This document shows, one piece after another, positions 27,542-37,769 of a stretch of DNA of 64,000 bases; positions within the stretch are counted from its first letter, which is position 1, and each line of letters begins with the position of its first letter. Position numbers and translations under genes: made by a program. This DNA comes from Propionibacteriales bacterium. GTDB taxonomy: Bacteria > Actinomycetota > Actinomycetes > Propionibacteriales > Nocardioidaceae. The stretch is taken from the NCBI GenBank assembly GCA_026392415.1, contig JAPLCC010000040.1, positions 1 to 64,000 on the forward strand, written 5' to 3'. Below the pieces are notes generated by a model, which saw only the letters and a list, made by a program, of their open reading frames with translations, searched no databases and was not told the origin of the DNA.

Positions 27542-28525
27542 ATGCCTGCCGCGGATCCGACCTTCGACGACATACGGCGCGCCGCCGACGTCGTCGCGCT
27601 CGAGTTGCCGGCCACCCCGCTGCAGGCCCATCCACTGCTCGACCTGTCGGTCGGGAGCACGGTCCTCGTCAAGCACGAGCACGTCCTGCCGACCGGGTCG
27701 TTCAAGGTCCGCGGTGGCGTCCACCTGGCCGCGACGCTGACAGCGGCTGAGCGCGCCCACGGGCTGATCACCTGCTCGACGGGCAACCACGCCCAGTCCG
27801 TCGCGTACGGCGCCCGGCTGGCTGGCGTACGCGCAACGATCGTGATGCCGTCGAGCGCCCCCGAGGTCAAGCGGGACGCGGTCGCCGCCCTCGGCGCAGA
27901 CGTGGTGGTCGCCGGGAGCACCCTGGGCGAGGCCGCCGCCGAGGCGCGCGCGCTGGCAGCAGCCTCCGGTGGCTCCTTCATCTGTCCGACCGATCCCCGG
28001 ATCGTGCTCGGTCACGCGACGGCGTACCTCGAACTCTTCGGGCAGGAGCCCCGCCTCTCCGCGCTCTACGTGCCGATCGGCAGTGGCACCGGCGCGGCCG
28101 GTGCCTGTCTGGTGCGCGACGCGCTCGCGCCCGGATGCCGGGTGATCGGCGTGCAGTCGACGTCCGCTCCCGCCGGGTGGCAGTCCTGGCGGACCGGCGA
28201 GATCCAGACGGCGCCCGCCACGACCCGGGCTTCCGGCCTGGCCACGACCACCGGCTACCCGCTTCCCCAACGCCTGCTCCGTGGCCGCCTCGACGAGTTC
28301 GTCCTGGTCACCGACGACGCGATCGACGACGCCGCCCGCCTGTTGGCCACCCGCGCACACACCCTGGCCGAGGGCGCTGGAGCTGCCGCTCTCGCTGGCC
28401 TGCTCGCCCATCAGGGCAACGGCCGGTCAGGGCGCTTGGACGGACCGGTCGCGGTGATGTGCACGGGAGCGAACGCCTCCTCCGACGAGATCGCACGCCT
28501 CACCGAACGCACCCCCGCCGCCTGA
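27542..28525 (+). CDS. PLP-dependent threonine/serine dehydratase-like enzyme
   Basis: 327 residues, the length of a catabolic-type dehydratase without a regulatory ACT domain. The PLP lysine is in PTGSFKVRGG, the phosphate/substrate Asn loop is STGNHAQSVAYGAR, and the phosphate cup is PIGSGTGAAGAC. FICPTDPRIVLGHATAYLE is family-typical. Deamination of threonine or serine is expected, but dehydratase, racemase or hydroxyaspartate ammonia-lyase cannot be told apart from sequence. Probably regulated by the divergent LysR protein. ATG at 27542 starts just before the homology. Confidence 0.85.
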   Translation: MPAADPTFDDIRRAADVVALELPATPLQAHPLLDLSVGSTVLVKHEHVLPTGSFKVRGGVHLAATLTAAERAHGLITCSTGNHAQSVAYGARLAGVRATIVMPSSAPEVKRDAVAALGADVVVAGSTLGEAAAEARALAAASGGSFICPTDPRIVLGHATAYLELFGQEPRLSALYVPIGSGTGAAGACLVRDALAPGCRVIGVQSTSAPAGWQSWRTGEIQTAPATTRASGLATTTGYPLPQRLLRGRLDEFVLVTDDAIDDAARLLATRAHTLAEGAGAAALAGLLAHQGNGRSGRLDGPVAVMCTGANASSDEIARLTERTPAA

Positions 28526-28547
28526 CAGCGCGGCGCGTCGCAACCCG

Positions 28548-28571
28548 TGTGACGGTTGTGACTGGTGATAC
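28548..28571 (+). promoter_or_regulatory. Candidate response-regulator box upstream of the second LCP gene
   Basis: TGTGAC (28548-28553), TGTGAC (28557-28562) and a weaker TGATAC (28566-28571) recur every 9 bp, ending at the GTG start (28579). The inverse reading is GTCACA-n3-GTCACA, the direct-repeat layout reported for mycobacterial MtrA sites. GATACT (28567-28572) is the likely -10, so a bound regulator would overlap the promoter. Confidence 0.4.
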
Positions 28572-28578
28572 TGGGCGG

Positions 28579-29979
28579 GTGCCGCTGATCGCCATAGACG
28601 AGCGGGCCGCGCGGGTGCGATTCCGCCGGGCCCTGACGCTGATGGCGTTCACCCTGCTCGTCCCCGGCTCGGCCCAGCTCATCGCGGGCAACCGTGACAT
28701 CGGGCGCCTTGCCGTCCGCGTCTGGCTGGCGACCCTGGCCACCGGGCTCGTGGGCATCGCCGTGATCGCGGTGCACCGGCCGTTCGCCTACTGGCTGGCC
28801 TTCAATCCCGACGTGATGCTGGCCGCCCGGCTCTACCTGCTGGTCGGCGCCGTCGCGTGGGCCGGCCTCTTCATCGACGCCTGGCGAATCGGTCAGCCGC
28901 TGACCCTGCGCCTCCCGCACCGCCGCGCGATCGTCGGCATCAACGGCATCCTGTGCTTCTCGGTCGCCGGCACCCTGCTCTTCGGTGCCCACCTCGCCGC
29001 TGCCCAGCGTGACTGGCTGACGATGTTCGTCGACGGGGACCTCGGTGCGGCCAACAACGGCCGCTACAACATCCTCATGCTCGGTGGCGACTCCGGCGCG
29101 GACCGCTGGGGATTGCGCCCCGACTCGATGACGATCGCCTCGATCGACGCCCAGACCGGCAAGACCGTGATGATCGGGCTTCCCCGAAACATGCAGAACT
29201 TCAAGTTCCGCGAGGGCTCGGTCATGGCCAAGGAGTTCCCCAAGGGCTTCGACTGCGACGGGTGCTACCTCAACGGGGTCAGCACCTGGGCCGAGGACCA
29301 CACGCAGCTCTTCGACTCCGACACCCCCGGCATCGACGCGACGGTGATGGCCATCGAGGGCATCACCGGTCTCGACATCAACTACTGGGTGATGGTCAAC
29401 ATGCGCGGATTCCGACGTCTCGTCGACGCGTTCGGTGGGGTCACCCTCAACGTCCGCCAACGGATCCCCGTCGGCGGCCTGGGCAGCGACGTCACCGGCT
29501 ACATCGAGCCGGGCAAGCGCAAGCTCAACGGTCACGACGCCCTCTGGTACGCCCGCTCCCGCGAGGGCAGTGACGACTACTCCCGGATGGCGCGGCAGAA
29601 GTGCGTGATGACGGCGCTGCTCACCCAGGTGAGCCCCAAGCAGGCGCTGACGAACTTCCAGGAGATCGCCGAGGCCTCCAGCGCGATGATCCGGACCGAC
29701 GTCCCCGGCGGCGCGCTCAACGACTTCGTCCAGCTGGCGATGCGGGCGCGCGACCAGAACGTCTCGACGGTCTCGCTGGTGCCGCCGCGGGTCAACACCG
29801 CGCACCCCGACATCGACCTCGTGCAGAAGATGGTCAGCAACGCCATCGATCGCTCCGAGGCGAAGAAGCCGCCCAAGGCCAAGAAGAAGGGCTCCGCGAA
29901 GGTGACGGGCGGCGCCAAGGGTTCACGCAACGACGGCTACACCGCCAACGAGACCGACGACGTCGCTGCTGCCTGCTGA
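28579..29979 (+). CDS. LytR-CpsA-Psr (LCP) family glycopolymer ligase with multi-span N-terminus
   Basis: 466 residues. Unlike the LCP protein at 24856, this one has about four transmembrane helices in the first 150 residues (ALTLMAFTLLVPGSAQLI, then three more) before the extracellular LCP domain: NILMLGGDSGADRWGLRPDSM, VMIGLPRNMQNF, YWVMVNMRGFRRLVDAFGGV and ALWYARSREGSDDYSRMARQ. The C-terminus is a Lys-rich tail. It likely attaches a glycan to peptidoglycan. The adjacent galactan locus suggests which one, as Lcp1 does for arabinogalactan in mycobacteria; that link is an inference. GTG start 6 nt after GATACT. Confidence 0.88.
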   Translation: MPLIAIDERAARVRFRRALTLMAFTLLVPGSAQLIAGNRDIGRLAVRVWLATLATGLVGIAVIAVHRPFAYWLAFNPDVMLAARLYLLVGAVAWAGLFIDAWRIGQPLTLRLPHRRAIVGINGILCFSVAGTLLFGAHLAAAQRDWLTMFVDGDLGAANNGRYNILMLGGDSGADRWGLRPDSMTIASIDAQTGKTVMIGLPRNMQNFKFREGSVMAKEFPKGFDCDGCYLNGVSTWAEDHTQLFDSDTPGIDATVMAIEGITGLDINYWVMVNMRGFRRLVDAFGGVTLNVRQRIPVGGLGSDVTGYIEPGKRKLNGHDALWYARSREGSDDYSRMARQKCVMTALLTQVSPKQALTNFQEIAEASSAMIRTDVPGGALNDFVQLAMRARDQNVSTVSLVPPRVNTAHPDIDLVQKMVSNAIDRSEAKKPPKAKKKGSAKVTGGAKGSRNDGYTANETDDVAAAC

Positions 29980-29985
29980 GCGGCG

Positions 29986-30768
29986 TCAGCCCAGCGAGGC
30001 GGTGAGCGTCGTGACCACGGCGTCGTACGTCGCCCGGTCGGGTGCCGCGATGATGCCGCCGTCGAGTGCGCGCGGGACCATGGGCCGCCCGTCGTGCCGT
30101 CCGATCACACCGCCCGCCTCGGTGAGGATCAGGCCGCCGGGCAGGTGGTCCCACGGCATGGTGCGGTTGTAGAGCAGCACCGCGGCGTCGCCGGCGATCA
30201 GGTGCGGGTAGTCGACCCCGCAGCATGCCCACGTCAGCTCGAGCGTGCCGAGGCCGATCAGGTCGCGGCCCACCCAGGAACGCCGAGCGGTGCGGTACGG
30301 CGCATCGGTGCCGGTCGTGACCGTCAGTCGCTCGCCGTTCAGGTACGCCCCGGCACCGCGCTCGGCGACGTACGACGTCGCGTGCTGCGGCTGCCAGATC
30401 CACCCGCGGGTGACCTCGCCGCCGTGCACCTCGGAGACCATCACCGCGTGGTCGGGGGAACCGTTGACGAAGTTCTTGGTGCCGTCGACCGGGTCGACGG
30501 TGAAGCCGTGCTCAGCCTGCGCGAAGCGGTCGAGCAGCGTCGGATCCGCGGCCATCGCCTCCTCTCCGAGCACGACGGCGTCCGGGTAGGCCGCGAGCAG
30601 GGCAGCCGTGATCAGCTCCTCCGACTCGTGGTCGGCGATCGTCACCAGGTCGCCCGGGTTCTTCTCGGAGACCTGATGGTCGGCGAGGGCGCGGAACCGC
30701 GGATTGATCACCTCGGCGGCGACGTCCTGGAGCAGGGTCAGCACGGCGTCGGTGTCCACGCGCACCAC
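29986..30768 (-). CDS. Inositol monophosphatase family phosphatase
   Basis: 260 residues. Metal-site motifs are intact: GEEAM (first Glu), FTVDPVDGTKNFVNG (DPxDGT) and PWDHLPGGLILTEAGG (WD). The family includes inositol-1-phosphatase, histidinol-phosphatase and fructose-1,6-bisphosphatase; sequence alone does not decide between them. The first codons contain GTG GTG CGC GTG, so the true start may be one to three codons downstream of 30768. It is divergent to the first galactofuranosyltransferase-like gene with an 17-bp gap. Confidence 0.87.
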   Translation of the reverse strand: MVRVDTDAVLTLLQDVAAEVINPRFRALADHQVSEKNPGDLVTIADHESEELITAALLAAYPDAVVLGEEAMAADPTLLDRFAQAEHGFTVDPVDGTKNFVNGSPDHAVMVSEVHGGEVTRGWIWQPQHATSYVAERGAGAYLNGERLTVTTGTDAPYRTARRSWVGRDLIGLGTLELTWACCGVDYPHLIAGDAAVLLYNRTMPWDHLPGGLILTEAGGVIGRHDGRPMVPRALDGGIIAAPDRATYDAVVTTLTASLG

Positions 30769-30785
30769 GTTAGTAGGGTGACCGC

Positions 30786-31685
30786 GTGCGTGTGCAGGCA
30801 GTGGTCGTGACCTTCAACCGGTTGGCGATGCTGCAGCGACTCGTCCCGCGGCTGCAGGCGGTCGAAGGACTCGAGCGGATCCTGGTGGTCGACAACGCCT
30901 CGACCGACGGCACGGGGGAGTGGCTGGCCTCGTCGGGGGTCTGCTTCGAGACCCTCGCGACGAACACCGGCGGTGCCGGCGGTTTCCACGACGGGCTCGC
31001 GTGGGCGGTCCGCGAGGGCGCCGACCTGGTCTGGCTGATGGACGACGACGGGATGCCTGCTCCCGACTGCCTGGACCTGCTCCTGGAGCGGGTGGAGCGC
31101 GACGGCCTGGAGTTCTGCGGCCCGGCCGTCCTCGCCGAGCAGGACCCTGCCCGGCTCTGCTTCCCGATCCGGTTGCCGGGCGGCACGAAGGTCGTGCACG
31201 CGATGGCCGAGGTCGAAGCGGCCGCCGTCGACGGCCTGATCGAGGGTGTGGTGATCCCGTTCAACGGCGTCCTGGTCACCCGTGACCTGGTCGAGCGGAT
31301 CGGTCTGCCGCGCGAGGAGTTCTTCATCTGGGGCGACGACGTCGAGTACCTCTGGCGCGCCGAGCAGGCCGGCGCGCGGATCGCCACGGTCGTCGACGCC
31401 CACTTCCTGCACCCGGCGACGGACGACCTCGGCACGCCCATGATGTTCGGGAAGACGGCGTACAACCACACACCGAGCGACCTCAAGCACTACTGCATGG
31501 CGCGCAACAACACCCTCAACCTGCGGGCCTACCGCGGCTGGGTGCACGTGCTGCTGTTCTGGCTGAAGACGGTCTGGTTCTACCTCTTCACCCGGCCGCA
31601 GCCGGCACGGATCCCGCTCAGCGCCCGCGCCGCCGTCGCCGGCCTGCGTGGCGACTTCTCCGGACATCGGAAGTACCTCAAGTGA
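30786..31685 (+). CDS. GlfT1-like family 2 glycosyltransferase
   Basis: 299 residues. GT-A fold: VQAVVVTFNRLAMLQRLVPRL, NTGGAGGFHDGL, the metal-binding DDD in LVWLMDDDGMPAPDC, and a WGDDVEYLWR acceptor/base segment. It ends in a hydrophobic helix (VHVLLFWLKTVWFYLF). It resembles GlfT1 (Rv3782), which adds the first galactofuranose residues to the lipid-linked linker of mycobacterial galactan. The GTG at 30786 follows TAGGGT by 6 nt. It heads a tight run of genes through wzt with overlaps of 4-8 bp or short gaps, so it is the first gene of an operon. Confidence 0.85.
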   Translation: MRVQAVVVTFNRLAMLQRLVPRLQAVEGLERILVVDNASTDGTGEWLASSGVCFETLATNTGGAGGFHDGLAWAVREGADLVWLMDDDGMPAPDCLDLLLERVERDGLEFCGPAVLAEQDPARLCFPIRLPGGTKVVHAMAEVEAAAVDGLIEGVVIPFNGVLVTRDLVERIGLPREEFFIWGDDVEYLWRAEQAGARIATVVDAHFLHPATDDLGTPMMFGKTAYNHTPSDLKHYCMARNNTLNLRAYRGWVHVLLFWLKTVWFYLFTRPQPARIPLSARAAVAGLRGDFSGHRKYLK

Positions 31686-32581
31686 CCGGGTCCGTGGCCG
31701 TCGTCGTGGTGACCTACAACCGCGCCGACCTGCTGGAGAAGATGCTGGCCGGCCTCGGGGCGCTCGAGCGCGCACCCGAAGCCGTCTACGTCGTCGACAA
31801 CTTCAGCTCCGACCACACGCCGGACGTGCTCGCCGCCTCCACGCTGCCGGGCCTGGTCACGATCCGCACGAGCGAGAACCTCGGCGGTGCCGGCGGATTC
31901 CGGCTCGGCCTCAAGACCGCCTACGACCGCGGCCACGACGCGATGTGGCTGATGGACGACGACGTGGTGCCGGCACCCGACTGCCTCACCCGGCTGCTCG
32001 AGGTCGACGGCTCCTGCCTGATCGCCGTGCGCGAGGACCGGGCCGGCGCGCTGGTGGAGAAGGCGGCGCTGCGGTTCGACCTCCGCAACCCGCTGGCGAT
32101 CCGGCCGAAGACGGCGAGCATCGACTCGACCTACCCGAGCCGGGCAGCGATGCCCGCGACCGTGGAGGTCGAGAACGTCGCCTTCGAAGGCTTCCTCGTA
32201 CGCCGCGAGGTCGTCGAGAAGATCGGCCTGCCGGACCCGTCGTACTTCATCTTCTACGACGACGTGGACTTCGCGATCCGGGCGCGACGGGCCGGCTTCG
32301 CGATCCGAGCGGTGCGTGACGCGGTGCTCGTCCGGCAGCTCGACTTCGACCAGCAGCACGACCTCGCCGGCTGGAAGGGGTACTACATGTACCGCAACCT
32401 GTTCGTGGTCCACCTGCGCTACGGCGAGAACCCGCTGGTCCGGTTCAAGCCGTGGCTGATCGCCCTGGCGGTCGTCCTGCTCAGCCCGCTCCGGGGTGGC
32501 CGGGCAGAGGTGCGCAACGTCACGCGTGGCCTTCGCGACGCGCGTCGGATGCGGCAGGTGCCGTCGCGGTCCGTAGACTGA
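31682..32581 (+). CDS. GlfT1-like family 2 glycosyltransferase (second copy)
   Basis: 299 residues, the same length as its upstream neighbour and clearly paralogous: AVVVVTYNRADLLEKMLAG, NLGGAGGFRLGLK, WLMDDDVVPAPDC and FYDDVDFAIRARRAGF. A C-terminal hydrophobic segment follows. It overlaps the previous gene by 4 bp. A tandem pair of this type could split the work of priming and early elongation of a galactofuranose chain. Specificity is inferred from the adjoining mutase gene. Confidence 0.83.
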   Translation: MTGSVAVVVVTYNRADLLEKMLAGLGALERAPEAVYVVDNFSSDHTPDVLAASTLPGLVTIRTSENLGGAGGFRLGLKTAYDRGHDAMWLMDDDVVPAPDCLTRLLEVDGSCLIAVREDRAGALVEKAALRFDLRNPLAIRPKTASIDSTYPSRAAMPATVEVENVAFEGFLVRREVVEKIGLPDPSYFIFYDDVDFAIRARRAGFAIRAVRDAVLVRQLDFDQQHDLAGWKGYYMYRNLFVVHLRYGENPLVRFKPWLIALAVVLLSPLRGGRAEVRNVTRGLRDARRMRQVPSRSVD

Positions 32582-35785
<3,204 letters not shown>

Positions 35786-35793
<8 letters not shown>

Positions 35794-36691
35794 CACCACG
35801 GCCCAGCCCGTTCGTGAGGAGCTCCCGCTCCGTCCGCCGTCGGCCGACAACGGCCTGCTGGCGGTCTTCCAGCGCCGCTACCTGCTGCGGCTGCTCGTGC
35901 GCCGCGAGATCAGCGCGCGCTACCAGGGCTCGTTCCTGGGCCTGCTGTGGTCCTACATCAACCCGCTGACCCAGTTCTTCATCTACTGGTTCGTCATCGG
36001 CGTGCTGTTCCAGCTGCACAAGGACGTCCCGAACTTCCCGATCCACCTGTTCGCCGGCCTGATCCTGGTCCACTTCTTCGTCGAGACCTTCGGCGCCGGC
36101 ACCCGGTCGATCATGCGCAACAAGGCGCTCGTGGTGAAGATGGCGATGCCACGGGAGATGTTCCCCGTGGCCACCATGCTCGTCTCGCTCTACCACGTCG
36201 GTCCGCAGGTCGTGATCCTGATGGCGGCCTGCCTGCTCAACGGCTGGACCCCCGACCTGACCGGAATGGTCAGCCTGGTGCTCGCCCTGCTCATCATCGC
36301 GTCGATCGGGCTGTCGGGGGCGCTGCTCTTCAGCGCTGCCAACGTCTTCTTCCGCGACTTCGGCAACATCGTCAACGTGCTCACGCACTTCGTCCGCTTC
36401 GGCGTACCGATGATGTACCCCTACGCGATGGTGCACGAACGGTTCGGCCGGTTCGCCGACTACTACCTGCTCAACCCCCTCGCCGATGCCGTGATCCTCT
36501 TCCAGCGTGCGTTCTGGATCGGCACCGTCTCGGACGAGGAGCAGGCGAAGTTCGCGGCCAAGGGCGAGGTGCTCATGCCCGACCACCTGCTGCTGCACGG
36601 CGTGGCCGCACTGGCCGGATGCCTGGTCATCCTCGGCATCTCGCAGCTGGTCTTCAGCCGGCTCGAGAACAAGATCCCGGAGCGTCTCTGA
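35786..36691 (+). CDS. wzm: ABC-2 type polysaccharide exporter permease (Wzm-like)
   Basis: 301 residues with six predicted transmembrane segments. LLRLLVRREISARYQGSFLGLLWSYINPL is the typical N-terminal helix and first span of ABC-2 glycan exporters, and FRDFGNIVNVLTHFVRFGVPMMYP is the conserved cytoplasmic-helix region. It overlaps the glfT2-like gene by 8 bp and is followed by the ATPase after one base. In M. tuberculosis, Rv3783-Rv3781 flank glfT1 in the same way and flip the lipid-linked galactan. The same task is inferred here. Confidence 0.9.
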
Positions 36692-36692
36692 G

Positions 36693-37460
36693 ATGGCCTC
36701 GTCGATCGTGGTGGACAACGTCACCAAGGAGTTCACCCTTCGCTACCACCGGACCTTCAAGGAGGTCACGGTCGCGAAGGCCAAGGGACACAAGACCAGC
36801 GAGAAGTTCAACGCCGTCGAGGACGTCTCGTTCAAGGTCGAGCAGGGTGAGTCCATCGGCCTGATGGGACTCAACGGCTCCGGCAAGAGCACCCTTCTCA
36901 AGATGATCAACGGCGTCATGCGTCCCGACCAGGGCTCCCTGCTGACCCGGGGCCGGATCGCCGGACTGATCGCCACCGGAGCCGGCTTCCACCCGCAGCT
37001 GAGCGGCCGGGAGAACCTCGTCCTCAATGCCGCGATCCTCGGGATGAGCGAGCGCGAGCTGAAGCGGAAGTACGACGACATCGTCGAGTTCGCCGAGCTG
37101 GGTCGCACCCTCGAAGCGCCCGTGGGTCACTACTCGTCCGGCCAGCGGGCCCGCCTGGGCTTCGCTGTCGCGATCCACGTCGACTCCGACATCTTCCTCG
37201 CCGACGAGGTCCTCGCCGTGGGGGACAAGCCCTTCCGGGTCAAGTGCGTCGCGAAGATGAAGGAGATCCGCGCCAGCGGACGGACCCTCGTCTACGTCAG
37301 CCACTCCGCCGGATCCGTCAAGCGCATGTGCGACCGCGTCCTGATCCTCGAGAAGGGCCGCCTCGGTTTCGACGGCGACCCCGACGAGGCGATCCGCTAC
37401 CTGCACTACGACAGTGCGGACGAGCAGGAGATCGACGACGAGATTGGCAACGACATCTGA
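36693..37460 (+). CDS. wzt: ABC transporter ATPase for polysaccharide export (Wzt-like)
   Basis: 255 residues. Walker A GLNGSGKST, Q-loop region, signature YSSGQRARLGF, Walker B IFLADEVLAVGD and H-loop VSHSAGS are all intact. The 20-residue insertion after strand 1 (RTFKEVTVAKAKGHKTSEKF) is typical of Wzt. There is no C-terminal carbohydrate-binding domain, so recognition of a capped chain end is not expected. Last gene of the galactan operon; a tandem repeat array follows. Confidence 0.92.
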   Translation: MASSIVVDNVTKEFTLRYHRTFKEVTVAKAKGHKTSEKFNAVEDVSFKVEQGESIGLMGLNGSGKSTLLKMINGVMRPDQGSLLTRGRIAGLIATGAGFHPQLSGRENLVLNAAILGMSERELKRKYDDIVEFAELGRTLEAPVGHYSSGQRARLGFAVAIHVDSDIFLADEVLAVGDKPFRVKCVAKMKEIRASGRTLVYVSHSAGSVKRMCDRVLILEKGRLGFDGDPDEAIRYLHYDSADEQEIDDEIGNDI

Positions 37461-37466
37461 GTCGTG

Positions 37467-37601
37467 AGCGGCGTTGGTCGAGGAGGTTGCGCAGCAACCG
37501 TCTCGAGGAGCGAAGCGGCGTTGGTCGAGGAGGTTGCGCAGCAACCGTCTCGAGGAGCGAAGCGGCGTTGGTCGAGGAGGTTGCGCAGCAACCGTCTCGA
37601 G
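37467..37601. repeat. 47-bp tandem array of a dispersed palindromic repeat
   Basis: Units start at 37467, 37514 and 37561 (period 47 bp; the third stops after 41 bp). Each contains GGTTGC-GCA-GCAACC, a 6-bp hairpin flanked by TCGAG/CTCGA arms that extend the stem across a 2x2 internal loop. Single copies occur at 55812-55847 (inverted, loop TTC) and 62887-62922. Apart from this array, the 309-bp gap between wzt and the amidase gene holds AT-richer promoter sequence (37620-37769). Translated frames through the array are not genes. Confidence 0.9.
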
Positions 37602-37699
37602 ACCTGCTCAGCCATGCCCCGACCCAGCCGATAAATCAGAGCGTCATCGGCGTGTCGAGTGGAAATTACAGCGTTGTAGTTACTCACGAACTCTTTCCA

Positions 37700-37737
37700 A
37701 CTCGTGTGACGCATGTGAAAGTTGCTACTCGTGTGAC
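37700..37737 (+). promoter_or_regulatory. Iteron-like regulator array upstream of the amidase gene
   Basis: Four hexamers follow each other every 9 bp: TGTGAC (37705), TGTGAA (37714), TGCTAC (37723) and TGTGAC (37732). The outer two belong to an exact 11-mer repeat ACTCGTGTGAC (37700-37710, 37727-37737). This is the pattern expected for an OmpR-family regulator binding as tandem dimers; in inverse it reads GTCACA, as reported for MtrA of mycobacteria. It ends 32 bp before the ATG. Confidence 0.5.
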
Positions 37738-37769
37738 AACTTCCCCGCACACACGGTTGGAGCAAAATC

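Noticed and set aside
37467..37601. Possible CRISPR array
   Set aside because: The repeats are directly abutting, with no unique spacers and no cas genes.
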